Part shown: piece after piece, positions 21,745-31,130 of the stretch
Position numbering within the stretch: position 1 is the stretch's first letter
Layout: each line of letters opens with the position of its first letter
Assembly (NCBI RefSeq): GCF_012933545.1
Contig: NZ_JAADJU010000012.1
Location: 114,574-178,573 of the forward strand
Source of the DNA: Rouxiella aceris
GTDB taxonomy: Bacteria > Pseudomonadota > Gammaproteobacteria > Enterobacterales > Enterobacteriaceae
Reading direction: 5' to 3'
Length of the DNA: 64,000 nt
Notes under the pieces: model-generated
Seen by the model: only the letters and a program-made list of their open reading frames with translations
What the model was told of the DNA's origin: nothing
Database searches by the model: none
Made by a program: the position numbers and the translations under genes

Positions 21745-22045
21745 ACCGATTCAAAACCTACGTCGAGCGCAGCGTTGAGTGACAACAGCCTTACCGTTGG
21801 CACGAAACCAAGCGAGAGGACCGCGAAGCGGCGTGGTTTAGGCCACACACCGATGTCACTGGAAAGAACTACAACCGAGGGCACGACACTGTTCAATTTG
21901 GACAAGGCGCAGGATTCCAAAGGAGGCGCGCCTTCGCCTCCTTTGGGCGGTCTGGGCCGCCGCCCAGTGAGCGCAGCGAATGCAGTTGACGTTGACCTTG
22001 AAGTTAAAAGCAAATTTGCAATTAAAACCGAAACCCTTTGCTCTG
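21745..22045. repeat. Dispersed intergenic element, copy A
   Basis: Positions 21892-21985 match 63907-64000 in inverted orientation with one mismatch seen by eye. The core has two adjacent hairpins: AAAGGAGGCG / CGCCTCCTTT (21919-21944) and GGGCGG / CCGCCC (21945-21965). Here the core is followed by only a few TTGACN-type hexamers. The element lies between tktB and the end of ypfG. Confidence 0.8.
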
Positions 22046-22058
22046 AGTAAATTGACTT

Positions 22059-23132
22059 TTAAGCCCCCCTCGTTATCCATAACACCGGCCACTGCCCGCG
22101 TCGACTATAGCCATCACAACTGGGTTCCGACGCATAGGACGCCAAACGAAAAGCCTTGCCATCAAAGAGCCAGCGGGAAGAAATGCCGCAGTCCCCCAAG
22201 CCTCTGCCTTTATCAAAAGTGGAGAGAATACCGGTTTTGGTATCAAAGTCGGCGTTGATCAACTCCGGCGGCTGATCGTCTTCGCCGGACTTAAACGGCA
22301 TCGCCAAGACCAAATTTTCGGCCTTGTACGGCGCTTGCCGGGAGACCATAAAACCCAGCACATACTGGTTATAGGCACCCATATCACAATTGACGGTCAT
22401 CAGCGCCTTCTCGTTACTCAGCGCATAAAGATGAACCTCGCGTTCGGCAGGATCGAGACTGCAATCATTGTTTTCGATGTTGCTCGCCGTACTCTGGGTA
22501 ATGGCCGAGATTTCGCTTTCCGTGAGCGGATGAGGTTCATTAAAATGCGGTAACAGTGGCGCAACGGGAGCAGCAGGCACCGATGAAGATGGCTTGTTGC
22601 CACGGCTTCCCCAGGCACTTTTGGTGCCTTCCCGGGATTGTTGCTGATCCATGGCCATTAATGCAGCTTTAAGACCACTCAACGAAATGGTGGGATGCAA
22701 CGTTTGCTGCGGATCGAGTTTGCCACCAAGCTGAATACTGCTGCCATCACGAATTGAATTGACAAAATCATTCACCACCAGCCGATTGCTACTGGCAATA
22801 TGCTTTTTACCAATCTCCCATTCGCGATGATTAAAATTCAGCGGCTTGCCATTAAGCAGCAGACGATTGGCAATGGCCATATCCGTCGCCTGCTCATCGA
22901 TGTTGCGCTGATAGTCAATGCTTACACTGCCCTTGCCTTCAGGTCCGGCATCACGGGAAATCTGCAGCACCAGTCCCTGGCTGTCTTGAGAGCTTCTCGT
23001 TGCGCAGTGGTTTAAATTGTCGCAACTTACCTGCCAATCGTTGTAAATTCGTTGTAGAGGATCGGCGTGCACATAACCGGTCAGCAGGCTTGCCATGACT
23101 AGCAGCGGTGTGGCTATCCAATTGGGTATCAT
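22059..23132 (-). CDS. ypfG: DUF1176 family periplasmic protein YpfG
   Basis: A 357-residue exported protein. The N-terminal signal (IATPLLVMASLLTGYVHA, cleavage near VHA) precedes DPLQRIYNDWQVSCDNLNHC. The DUF1176 features include several conserved cysteines (SCDN, NDCSL, VNCDMG, GDCGISSRW, PSCDGY) likely to form disulfides. The function is unknown. The ATG at 23132 is chosen; a GTG lies directly before it. It is E. coli YpfG by sequence and by its place next to tktB and nudK. Confidence 0.9.
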   Translation of the reverse strand: MIPNWIATPLLVMASLLTGYVHADPLQRIYNDWQVSCDNLNHCATRSSQDSQGLVLQISRDAGPEGKGSVSIDYQRNIDEQATDMAIANRLLLNGKPLNFNHREWEIGKKHIASSNRLVVNDFVNSIRDGSSIQLGGKLDPQQTLHPTISLSGLKAALMAMDQQQSREGTKSAWGSRGNKPSSSVPAAPVAPLLPHFNEPHPLTESEISAITQSTASNIENNDCSLDPAEREVHLYALSNEKALMTVNCDMGAYNQYVLGFMVSRQAPYKAENLVLAMPFKSGEDDQPPELINADFDTKTGILSTFDKGRGLGDCGISSRWLFDGKAFRLASYASEPSCDGYSRRGQWPVLWITRGA

Positions 23133-23485
23133 CACATTTAAGCTCTTTTACGAAGTAAACAGTTAGATATTAACCTAAGCTGTGCAAAGACTCTGCTCGA
23201 AAAGCATCATTTTTTTACCAGTAAATGAAATGGATGCGCAGACAACAAAAAGCGTTACAGTAAAATCATAAAACAAGAGATTGGCAAAATGGGGAAGACA
23301 GCGGTTTTGTTGCCGTGTTATACCCTTAATCATATACCCTGAGCTGGTATTCCAGGCATCAGGCTTTGCACATCATAAGTGCAGCGGCGACCATATTGTT
23401 ATGGCACCGTGTTTTCTGCGACGGTGTCACGACCCATGAAGGGACATAGCCTCACACCAGTCGTATATTTAAAAGGGTTATAGGG
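23133..23485. other. Divergent region between ypfG and the DUF3298-like gene
   Basis: 353 bases without a supported ORF. Two TATACCC heptamers (23319-23325 and 23333-23339) may be remnants of a palindromic repeat end. Confidence 0.45.
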
Positions 23486-24688
23486 ATGGCAAAAGGTAGC
23501 GGCTTTAGTTTACTGATAATAAAAACCAAAATAATGCTGTTGATACTGTCGGTGCTGTCTTTTGCAGCAATGGCAGAAGATCCTCCCGTGGTGCTGACCG
23601 GGACAATCGGCAAGTTGGACGTGGTTGTTGAGCTGGATTTAAATAAGCCTGAAGCCATTACCGGGCGCTACTTCTATCAGAAGTATCACTTGGATTTGCC
23701 GTTAAACGGTAGCGAACAGGATGGTGAATTAAGCCTGCAAGAAGGCACTGACGATTTCAACGACTCACCACGTCCGGTACTGCGATTGCAGTCTGACGGT
23801 CAAGCGGGTTGGGAAGGAACCTGGTCAAATCCTCAGGGAAAAATCATGCCGATCGCCTTGACCCCGGTACAGTTGCCAGAAAGCAATAGCGACGCCTTTT
23901 TGACCCGACTGATCCATAACGATCCCTATGAATACCTGCGCTTAAGCACACTGACGCTCAAGAAAGGCAAACAACAAACCTTTATGGGTTACCCGTTGCA
24001 ATGGTGGCATGAGCCGCAGTCGAATGTGTCGTTATTTACTCTCGATTCCGGGTATACCGATGCCCAGCTCAGCAATATTAACCAGCGTATGATGGCCAGA
24101 TTGTGGCAAGAGGTGATCGATTATCATAGCTGCATGCTGGGTGCCAGCCAGTTTGGCAAAGGTGATTTCGAACAGACGGTCACGCCGGAACTGCTGTCAC
24201 CGTCGGTGGTCAGCGTCAAGATTTCCACCAGCTATGACTGCGGCGGCGCCCATCCCGACTTTGGCGATTCGCCCCTTAACCTTAATGCCCAAACCGGTAT
24301 CCCGCTTTCGCTGGAAGATATTCTGTGGGTCGGCAAAGATAAACCGTTTCACTATATGTACGCCGACGATCATGCCGATCTGAATACCAATACCGTCAGC
24401 TTTGACGATTATTCCGCCTACCGTGAAAAGAATTTTGCCCCCTGGCTGATTAGTCAATTCAAACAGCTGTATGCCAACGAGATGCAGAAACCGAAAGGCG
24501 AAAATGAGTGCGACTATGCCGATGCCGAAATTTGGTATTTCCCATCGTGGTATCTGACGCCAGCCGGCATCCATTTTGGCCCCTCATTTGCGCGAGCCAT
24601 GCGCGCCTGTGAAGGCACCAGCTGGTCAGTGTTGCCCTGGTCCGTCAGGGAAAAAAATCAAGGTGGCGTAGCTCTCGCGTTGCCATAG
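23486..24688 (+). CDS. Secreted protein of unknown function, DUF3298-like
   Basis: 400 residues with an N-terminal signal (IMLLILSVLSFAAMA, cleavage before EDPPVV). The C-terminal half carries YDCGGAHPDFGD followed by LNAQTGIPLSLEDI, which resembles the GGAHPN motif and following strand of DUF3298/RsiV-type lysozyme-binding domains. That similarity is from memory and weak. Two cysteine pairs are plausible (SCMLG, YDCGG, ECDYA, RACEGT). SD-like AGGG sits close to ATG 23486. It has no counterpart at this position in E. coli. Function is not assigned. Confidence 0.75.
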   Translation: MAKGSGFSLLIIKTKIMLLILSVLSFAAMAEDPPVVLTGTIGKLDVVVELDLNKPEAITGRYFYQKYHLDLPLNGSEQDGELSLQEGTDDFNDSPRPVLRLQSDGQAGWEGTWSNPQGKIMPIALTPVQLPESNSDAFLTRLIHNDPYEYLRLSTLTLKKGKQQTFMGYPLQWWHEPQSNVSLFTLDSGYTDAQLSNINQRMMARLWQEVIDYHSCMLGASQFGKGDFEQTVTPELLSPSVVSVKISTSYDCGGAHPDFGDSPLNLNAQTGIPLSLEDILWVGKDKPFHYMYADDHADLNTNTVSFDDYSAYREKNFAPWLISQFKQLYANEMQKPKGENECDYADAEIWYFPSWYLTPAGIHFGPSFARAMRACEGTSWSVLPWSVREKNQGGVALALP

Positions 24689-24739
24689 TCAAACTTGCCC
24701 CGGGCCAGAGCGAAGCCACGGCTTCGCTCGGCGCGGTGC

Positions 24740-25315
24740 CTATTCGAACAAGCCATTAATCTGCGCATATTGCAGCAGAATAACCGCCTTGCCGTCCTTG
24801 ATTTCACCCGTTTTGATCATGGCCAGTGCCTGGGTAAAAGGCAGCTCAAGCACTTCGATATCCTCGTCCTCAACGCCACCGCCCTCATTGGCGCGGATCC
24901 CCTCTTCGTATTCTGCGGCAAAAAAATGGATAAGCTCGGTCACGCCACCGGGCGACATATAAAGCTCGAACAGTTTGTCGACATTGCCAATCTGATAGCC
25001 GGTCTCTTCTATTGCCTCTTTGCGAATGCAATCTTCAGGTGAATCTGCATCGAGCAAACCGGCGCAGGTTTCCAGCAGCATGCCGCTACTGTTGCCATTG
25101 ACATAGGTTGGAATACGAAACTGATTGACCAGCAGAACGGTTTTTTTCTTACGGTTATATAGCAGAATGGTAGCACCGTTGCCGCGGTCATAAACTTCGC
25201 GTTTATGCCGAACGGAACCACCGTCTTTTTTGGCCAAGGTATAGGTATAATTACGCAAGGTAAACCAGTTGTCAGACAGCAACTCGTTCTTGAGGATTTC
25301 AATTTTGGCAGACAT
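24740..25315 (-). CDS. nudK: GDP-mannose pyrophosphatase (Nudix) NudK
   Basis: A 191-residue Nudix hydrolase that cleaves GDP-mannose to GMP and mannose-1-phosphate. The Nudix box is [20 protein letters not shown]; its REUxEE core is KEAIEETGY. The first glutamate of the box (position G+6) is serine here, whereas I recall glutamate in E. coli NudK. The conserved [16 protein letters not shown] and [12 protein letters not shown] also support NudK. It is convergent with the secreted-protein gene. Confidence 0.93.
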   Translation of the reverse strand: MSAKIEILKNELLSDNWFTLRNYTYTLAKKDGGSVRHKREVYDRGNGATILLYNRKKKTVLLVNQFRIPTYVNGNSSGMLLETCAGLLDADSPEDCIRKEAIEETGYQIGNVDKLFELYMSPGGVTELIHFFAAEYEEGIRANEGGGVEDEDIEVLELPFTQALAMIKTGEIKDGKAVILLQYAQINGLFE

Positions 25316-25512
25316 AGCATCTCAGAGAGTTAATGACACAGGCCTGCCATAGTAGAACGACACCGGAGGAATGAAAATCAATTATTCAGTAATAGCCTCC
25401 CTTGGCACATACAATAATCCGCCCTCTGCCGCCCGCCGGTATTGCTAAAAATTGTATTGCCAGTATGCTCATATTTGTGGACGACAGCGGGCAGTGAAAG
25501 GGAGTAAGAGTG

Positions 25513-26142
25513 ATGGCAGCAACAAGCTATAAGGTGATGATTGTTGACGATCATCCGCTGATGATCCGCGCGGTTGAGCAATTGCTGCGGCTTTCGCCAC
25601 TCCTGCAGGTTGTTGCCCGCGCCAACAATGGCAGCGAAGCGCTGATGGCCGCACGCGTCACCGCTGTCGATCTGATTGTCCTCGATTTAAATATGCCGGG
25701 TTTGTCAGGACTGGAAACGCTGATCTCGCTGCGGGCAGAAGGCTGCCAGGCAAAAATTGTCGTTCTGACTGTATCGGATTCTCCTGCTGATATTGCCAAT
25801 CTGATCCACGCCGGTGCCGATGCTTATCTGCTGAAAGACTGTGAACCGGAATACCTGCTTGAGCAAATCCTGCAAACCGCCCAGGGTCAACACACCCTTA
25901 GTGAAAACATCCAAAACTCTCTCGATGCCGAAAAAAACAAAATCAATCCGCTGCAAAAACTGACCGAACGCGAATTTGTGGTATTGCGCGAGGTGGCCAA
26001 AGGTCTCTCCAATAAGCAGATAGCCCAGGAATTACTTATTTCAGAAGAGACCGTCAAGGTACATATCCGTAATTTCTTACGCAAGCTGGGGGTTCATTCC
26101 CGAGTGGCGGCCACCTTGTTGTTTCTAGAATATAAATCCTGA
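25513..26142 (+). CDS. narP: Nitrate/nitrite response regulator NarP
   Basis: A 209-residue NarL/FixJ-family regulator. The receiver has VDDHP at 11-15, phospho-acceptor D58 (IVLDLNMPGLSG), a switch threonine (VVLTVSD) and lysine (YLLKDCEPE). The LuxR-type HTH (about 145-205) has LTEREFVVLREVAKGLSNKQIA and EETVKVHIRNFLRKLGVHSRVAAT, closely matching NarP. SD GGGAG is 8 bases before the ATG; a GTG just upstream is less well spaced. No histidine kinase (NarQ) lies in this window, though narQ sits near acrD in E. coli. Confidence 0.85.
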   Translation: MAATSYKVMIVDDHPLMIRAVEQLLRLSPLLQVVARANNGSEALMAARVTAVDLIVLDLNMPGLSGLETLISLRAEGCQAKIVVLTVSDSPADIANLIHAGADAYLLKDCEPEYLLEQILQTAQGQHTLSENIQNSLDAEKNKINPLQKLTEREFVVLREVAKGLSNKQIAQELLISEETVKVHIRNFLRKLGVHSRVAATLLFLEYKS

Positions 26143-26176
26143 GCAGCCGCAGGCATTGACGGCACGACGGTTGATC

Positions 26177-26461
26177 TCAGTTTGATTGATCAATAGCCAG
26201 TAGCAACTGCGGGCAATGGCTGGCGATCCACTGCGGGTCCAACGGCCCCCAATGAGTGATGTGATAATAGCCGTCGTTATTACGCACGCCCTGCTGAATA
26301 AAAGAGAGTTCAACGCCCATTCCCGGTAACGCTTTCAGCACATCCTGCAAGGTACGCCGTGGCCAACCGGTTAATGCCATTAATTTGGGCACATTAGGCC
26401 GCTCGTTATGATTGATCAGCCAACAAAGATAGAGGCGACGCGCGAAAACCGAATTGAGCAT
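26177..26461 (-). CDS. Small winged-helix DNA-binding protein
   Basis: A 94-residue protein convergent with narP. The N-terminal half reads as a winged helix-turn-helix (VPKLMALTGWPRRTLQDVLKALPG). The C-terminal half (YYHITHWGPLDPQWI) resembles the HTH_43-type winged-helix family of enteric bacteria. The family assignment is from memory. Being divergent from acrD (323 bases), it could regulate that gene, but nothing in the sequence proves this. Confidence 0.7.
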   Translation of the reverse strand: MLNSVFARRLYLCWLINHNERPNVPKLMALTGWPRRTLQDVLKALPGMGVELSFIQQGVRNNDGYYHITHWGPLDPQWIASHCPQLLLAIDQSN

Positions 26462-26784
26462 AAGGAAGATCTCTGCTTATCTGGGAGGTTGAGTAAGGGT
26501 ACTTGGCTACCATAACTCAGGCCAATGATGGAATGAAAGCCGGCAGCACACACCCACAATCTGTTTTTTACATTATCTCCTTTTTTTCTCCACGTTTTAT
26601 CTGCCGATTAAAGGTAAAGTGCTGAGGCTTATCAGGGGTTTTCCCTGTTTGCAGTCCATCAATTTATGCTGTTATATCGGCGGATTGAAAGGCATAACAG
26701 TAGGCTAATTTATCAGAAACACACGTTCTTATTATTTCCTGATGTTAGTCATGCCTGACGGCATGACAACGAGGTTTTTGACGC
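26462..26784. other. Divergent promoter region upstream of acrD
   Basis: 323 bases, AT-rich, without an ORF. It holds a possible BaeR-like box (26583-26600). Confidence 0.5.
26583..26600 (+). promoter_or_regulatory. Possible BaeR box upstream of acrD
   Basis: TTTTTCTCCA at 26583-26592 equals the first ten bases of the BaeR consensus TTTTTCTCCATNATTGGC as I remember it, but the remaining eight bases (CGTTTTAT) fit poorly. E. coli acrD is activated by BaeR. About 185 bases separate it from the start codon. Confidence 0.3.
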
Positions 26785-29700
26785 ATGGCTAACTTTTTTA
26801 TCGATCGCCCGATTTTTGCCTGGGTGTTGGCGATCATTATTACTTTGGCAGGTGCTCTGGCAATCAGTGATTTGCCAATAGAGCAATATCCGGCCCTGGC
26901 TCCACCCAATGTTCGTATCACCGCTCAGTACCCAGGGGCTTCTGCCACCATAGTTGAAAACACCGTTACCCAGATTATTGAACAGAATATGACGGGCCTC
27001 GATAATCTGATGTATATGTCATCGCAAAGCAGTAACGATGGCAAAGCGCAGATAACTTTGAGTTTTGTTGCCGGAACCGATCCCAATGAAGCACTGCAAC
27101 AGGTGCAAAACCAGCTGCAGCAGGCAACAAAACGTCTGCCGCAAACGGTACAGACTCAGGGGGTAACCGTCTCCAAAACCGGTGATACCATCCTGATGAT
27201 GGTGGCCTTTGTCTCCACCGACGGCAGTATGACCAAGCAGGATATTTCCGACTATGTCGCGTCGAATATCCAGGATCCCATCAGTCGCGTCACCGGTGTT
27301 GGTACCATCAACTCCTTCGGTACCCAATATGCCATGCGTATCTGGCTCGACCCCAACAAGCTTAATAACTACAAGCTCACTACCGCTGATGTGGTGACGG
27401 CAATCCAAAACCAGAACAGTCAGGTTGCCGTAGGACAGTTGGGCGGCACCCCGGCGGTTGATAAACAGGCGTTAAATGCCACCATCAATGCGCAATCGCA
27501 GTTGCAAACGCCACAGCAATTTCGTGATATCACGCTGGTGGTGAATCCCGATGGTTCGGAAGTCAAATTGGGTCAGGTTGCGACCATTGGTCTGGGGGCA
27601 GAAAACTACAACTTTGACAGCCGCTATAATGGACAACCCGCCTCCGGGATGAGCGTCCAGCTGGCCTCCGGGGCCAATGAACTGCAAACCGATGCTGCAG
27701 TACACGCCAAACTGACCGAGCTGGCGCAATATTTCCCGCACGGTCTCAAGGCGGAAGTCGCCTATGAAACAACGCCATTTGTCAAAGCGGCGATCAGCGA
27801 CGTGGTTAAAACGTTGCTGGAAGCGATAGTGCTGGTTTTTATGGTGATGTATCTCTTTTTGCAAAATTTCCGTGCCACGCTGATCCCGACCATTGCCGTT
27901 CCGGTGGTATTGATGGGGACCTTTATGGTGCTGCATCAGTTCGGCTACAGTATCAATACGCTAACCATGTTCGCCATGGTGCTGGCCATTGGATTATTGG
28001 TAGATGATGCCATCGTGGTGGTGGAAAACGTCGAAAGGGTAATGAGCGAAGAAGGCCTGCCCCCTCGCGAGGCGACGCGAAAATCCATGGGGCAAATACA
28101 AAGTGCTCTGGTAGGCATCACCATGGTGCTGTCGGCGGTTTTCGTGCCAATGGCCTTTTTTGGTGGCACCACCGGCGCAATCTACCGTCAGTTTTCGGTC
28201 ACTATCGTGGCGGCCATGGTGCTGTCGGTATTTGTCGCGCTAACCCTCACTCCGGCACTCTGCGCCACCATTTTAAAACCCATTGCCCAGGGCCATCATC
28301 ACGGCAAACGCGGCTTCTTTGGCTGGTTTAACCGGATGTTCGATAAAAACGCCCGTCGCTATGAACGCGGCGTTGGCCGGATTTTGCAGCAGGGTTTCCG
28401 CTATATGCTGGTTTATCTGCTGTTAGTGGTGGTGCTGGGGGTGATGTTCGTCAAATTACCCACCTCCTTCCTGCCGCAGGAAGACCGTGGCGTATTCACC
28501 GTGCAAATTCAGTTGCCACCTGGTGCAACCATGGAGCAAACCACCAACGTTGTCTCCCGGGTTGAACAATATTTTCTGACCAAAGAGAAAAACGACGTGC
28601 TGTCGGTGTTCTCTACTATTGGTTCGGGACCTGGCGGTAACGGGCAAAACGTCGCCCGTATGTTTGTGCGACTGGCCGACTGGGAACAACGCACCTCGGG
28701 GGCCAATACCTCTTTCGACATTATCAGTCGAGCTACCAAAGAATTCAGTAAAAACAAATATAACGATGCACGCATTATTGCCAGCAGCCCGCCTGCCATT
28801 AACGGTCTGGGTAACTCTTCCGGCTTTGACCTGGAGCTGCAAGACCACGGCGGCCTCGGCCACGATAAGCTAATGGCCGCGCGTGATTCACTGCTGGCCA
28901 TGGCGGCCAGCGATCCGGCGCTGTCGCGTGTGCGTCACAACGGCCTGGATGACAGCCCGCAATTACAGATCGATATCGATCAACATAAGGCACAGGCACT
29001 GGGGCTGACGATTGCCGATATCAACAGCACCCTCAGTACCGCCTGGGGGTCAACTTATGTGAATGACTTTGTCGATCGCGGCCGCGTTAAAAAAGTCTAT
29101 GTACAGGCTGATGCTCCTTTCCGCATGTTGCCTGACGATATCAGTCGCTGGTATGTGCGTACCACCAGCGGAACCATGGTGCCCTTCTCTGCCTTTGCCA
29201 CCTCGCACTGGCAAACCGGCTCGCCGCGTCTGGAACGTTATAATGGCTATTCCGCGCTGGAGATTGTCGGTGAAGCCGCCCAGGGGGTCAGTAGCGGCAC
29301 CTCGATGAGTGAAATGGAAAAACTGGTGGCCAAACTGCCTGCCGGTATCGGTCTGGAATGGACCGGGATGTCCTATCAGGAACGGCTGTCGGGCTCGCAG
29401 GCCCCGGCCCTGTATGCCATCTCCTTATTGGTGGTGTTCCTGTGTCTGGCAGCGCTTTATGAAAGCTGGTCGATTCCTTTCTCGGTCATGCTGGTGGTGC
29501 CGTTAGGGGTGATTGGTGCGGTGGTGGCTACCTGGTTACGCGGACTTGAAAACGACGTTTACTTCCAGGTGGGTATGCTGACGATTATTGGCCTGTCAGC
29601 CAAAAACGCCATTCTTATCGTCGAGTTTGCCAACGACCTTAACGTGCGAGGCAAAGTGCTGCTGGAAGCGACGCTGGAAGCATCAAGAATGCGTTTGCGC

Positions 29701-29940
29701 CCCATCCTGATGACCTCACTGGCCTTTATCTTTGGCGTACTGCCAATGGCGACCAGTATGGGTGCCGGCTCAGGTAGCCAACATGCTGTCGGGACCGGGG
29801 TTATCGGCGGTATGATCTCGGCCACGCTGTTGGCGATATTCTTTGTTCCGCTGTTCTTTGTTCTGGTGCGTCGCCGTTTTCCTGGCAAACAGAAGGAAAC
29901 CTTGATCGGCGATATCGTGGAAACCCGGCCAGAGCCTTAA
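26785..29940 (+). CDS. acrD: RND multidrug efflux transporter AcrD
   Basis: A 1051-residue inner-membrane RND pump with the usual 12 helices and two large periplasmic loops. The proton-relay aspartates lie in [20 protein letters not shown] (around 405-410) and the relay lysine in [15 protein letters not shown]. Periplasmic stretches ([47 protein letters not shown]) follow AcrD rather than AcrB. AcrD exports aminoglycosides and other polar drugs with AcrA and TolC, which are not encoded here. The C-terminus is slightly longer than in E. coli. The gene stands alone and is followed by a hairpin and a terminator. Confidence 0.93.
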   Translation: MANFFIDRPIFAWVLAIIITLAGALAISDLPIEQYPALAPPNVRITAQYPGASATIVENTVTQIIEQNMTGLDNLMYMSSQSSNDGKAQITLSFVAGTDPNEALQQVQNQLQQATKRLPQTVQTQGVTVSKTGDTILMMVAFVSTDGSMTKQDISDYVASNIQDPISRVTGVGTINSFGTQYAMRIWLDPNKLNNYKLTTADVVTAIQNQNSQVAVGQLGGTPAVDKQALNATINAQSQLQTPQQFRDITLVVNPDGSEVKLGQVATIGLGAENYNFDSRYNGQPASGMSVQLASGANELQTDAAVHAKLTELAQYFPHGLKAEVAYETTPFVKAAISDVVKTLLEAIVLVFMVMYLFLQNFRATLIPTIAVPVVLMGTFMVLHQFGYSINTLTMFAMVLAIGLLVDDAIVVVENVERVMSEEGLPPREATRKSMGQIQSALVGITMVLSAVFVPMAFFGGTTGAIYRQFSVTIVAAMVLSVFVALTLTPALCATILKPIAQGHHHGKRGFFGWFNRMFDKNARRYERGVGRILQQGFRYMLVYLLLVVVLGVMFVKLPTSFLPQEDRGVFTVQIQLPPGATMEQTTNVVSRVEQYFLTKEKNDVLSVFSTIGSGPGGNGQNVARMFVRLADWEQRTSGANTSFDIISRATKEFSKNKYNDARIIASSPPAINGLGNSSGFDLELQDHGGLGHDKLMAARDSLLAMAASDPALSRVRHNGLDDSPQLQIDIDQHKAQALGLTIADINSTLSTAWGSTYVNDFVDRGRVKKVYVQADAPFRMLPDDISRWYVRTTSGTMVPFSAFATSHWQTGSPRLERYNGYSALEIVGEAAQGVSSGTSMSEMEKLVAKLPAGIGLEWTGMSYQERLSGSQAPALYAISLLVVFLCLAALYESWSIPFSVMLVVPLGVIGAVVATWLRGLENDVYFQVGMLTIIGLSAKNAILIVEFANDLNVRGKVLLEATLEASRMRLRPILMTSLAFIFGVLPMATSMGAGSGSQHAVGTGVIGGMISATLLAIFFVPLFFVLVRRRFPGKQKETLIGDIVETRPEP

Positions 29941-29989
29941 AAGCAGCTTAATCGGCGTCGGGTTACTCTGTTGACGGGTTGCCTAAAAA

Positions 29990-30020
29990 CCATCCCGGCC
30001 TGCGCTGCAGGCCGGGATGG
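29990..30020. repeat. GC-rich perfect hairpin after acrD
   Basis: CCATCCCGGCCTGC / GCAGGCCGGGATGG with a 3-base loop: a 14-bp perfect stem 50 bases past the acrD stop, without a U-tract. It may protect the mRNA 3' end or be a REP-like element. Confidence 0.75.
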
Positions 30021-30074
30021 GGCCAGAAAGTGTGAAGCAAATTCTGACAAGTCAGATCTAAATAGCGGAAATTA

Positions 30075-30103
30075 AAAAAGGCGCTAATAATTAGCGCCTT
30101 TTA
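30075..30103. terminator. Bidirectional terminator between acrD and ypfM
   Basis: AAAAAGGCGCTAA / TTAGCGCCTTTT with a 3-base loop and A/T tracts on both sides. It serves acrD from the left and ypfM from the right. Confidence 0.8.
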
Positions 30104-30293
30104 CTATTAAGCATTAACTCGTTTTTATTTACATATTTCACTTGCAAATAAAGCGTAACAAGTATTGCCCTCATCATTCGCCTATTTTATTTTAAAACCG
30201 GTCTGGCAAAATAATGATATTTATATTCGGTCCCACGGGTGTTTAAAGGATCTAACGACAAGATCGTGTTATTATCTTGTCAAACGGTGGTGA

Positions 30294-30353
30294 TTAGCCA
30301 CGCAGCATTGCATCAATAAAGTCTTTCCAGATATCTAACTCGTACTCTACCAT
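30294..30353 (-). CDS. ypfM: Small protein YpfM (19 residues)
   Basis: A very short gene read on the minus strand. It encodes MVEYELDIWKDFIDAMLRG and is preceded by a strong Shine-Dalgarno site (GGGGAG, about 6 bases before the ATG). I recall E. coli YpfM as MIERELGNWKDFIEVMLRK, encoded between acrD and yffB. The shared WKDFI..MLR core, length, strand and position support orthology. Its function is unknown; it is an amphipathic acidic/basic peptide. The AT-rich promoter region lies to the right (30380-30480). Confidence 0.88.
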   Translation of the reverse strand: MVEYELDIWKDFIDAMLRG

Positions 30354-30568
30354 GATACTCCCCTCTGAATTGAGGGCTGCATTATACGAGCATTTTTTGA
30401 ACAAACAAACATTTTATTCCGATAATAAAACGGCGATCACGGATTTAAAATCGATAATCATTATTAGAAAAAAAGTGGCACTAATCCGATAAATTTGGGT
30501 TAACGTTGCCTGAGATCGTCATAAAGGGTACCCTGTTTTGGGTAGGTCAGATCCAAGGTAACCGAACC

Positions 30569-31042
30569 ATGCTACAAACAATAGATAAACTCAAACGGCT
30601 TGGCCGTTATGAAGATGCGTTACAAAACGCACTGGGCATGCTGTCGAAGAAAACACAACATCCTCAATTACTTTATAAAGTTGCTTCACTCTATGACGTT
30701 CTTGGTCAGGAGCAACAGGCAATTCCTTTTTATCAGGCCGCAATCCAACACAAACTGAGTGGCCAGGATCTGCAAGATGCTTATCTGGGGCTGGGTAGCA
30801 CCTATCGTGCTCTCGGACGCTATCAGGAATCGCTGGCGACTTTTGATGCCGCACTGGCCCTATTTCCCGAAGCCAAAGATCTTAAAATGTTTCGTGCCAT
30901 GACGCTGTATAATCTCGGCCACTGCAAACAAGCGGTTTCACAACTGCTGATTATGCTCACTGAAGAGAGCTGCGCCGAAGATATCAGCCGCTACCGGCGC
31001 GCCATCATTCATTACTGTGACGACCTCGATCGCATAGAGTAA
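30569..31042 (+). CDS. Tetratricopeptide-repeat protein
   Basis: A 157-residue soluble protein made largely of TPR helices: QLLYKVASLYDVLGQEQQAIPFYQAAI, AYLGLGSTYRALGRYQESLATFDAALALFP and a third FRAMTLYNLGHCKQAVSQLL. No signal peptide, so probably cytosolic. The start is the ATG at 30569 after AAGGT. An upstream in-frame TTG extension lacks a ribosome-binding site. TPR proteins of this size usually mediate protein contacts; the partner is unknown. It has no counterpart here in E. coli. Confidence 0.8.
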   Translation: MLQTIDKLKRLGRYEDALQNALGMLSKKTQHPQLLYKVASLYDVLGQEQQAIPFYQAAIQHKLSGQDLQDAYLGLGSTYRALGRYQESLATFDAALALFPEAKDLKMFRAMTLYNLGHCKQAVSQLLIMLTEESCAEDISRYRRAIIHYCDDLDRIE

Positions 31043-31130
31043 AACATCACCTTGATATTCAAGGTGATCTGCCCTTTCCGCTGTGCCATTATCATATGCC
31101 AGACATCTGCACAGCGGAGATCGCCCCCCA

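Larger units (their letters stand above)
29941..30293. other. Region between acrD and ypfM
   Basis: 353 bases with a GC-rich hairpin and a terminator. The AT-rich remainder has no ORF. Confidence 0.5.

Noticed and set aside
21742..22050. 102-codon ORF across the dispersed element, and similar short ORFs in the 21 kb block
   Set aside because: The matching element at 63.8 kb does not keep the frame, and the translated product is a by-product of hairpins and hexamers.
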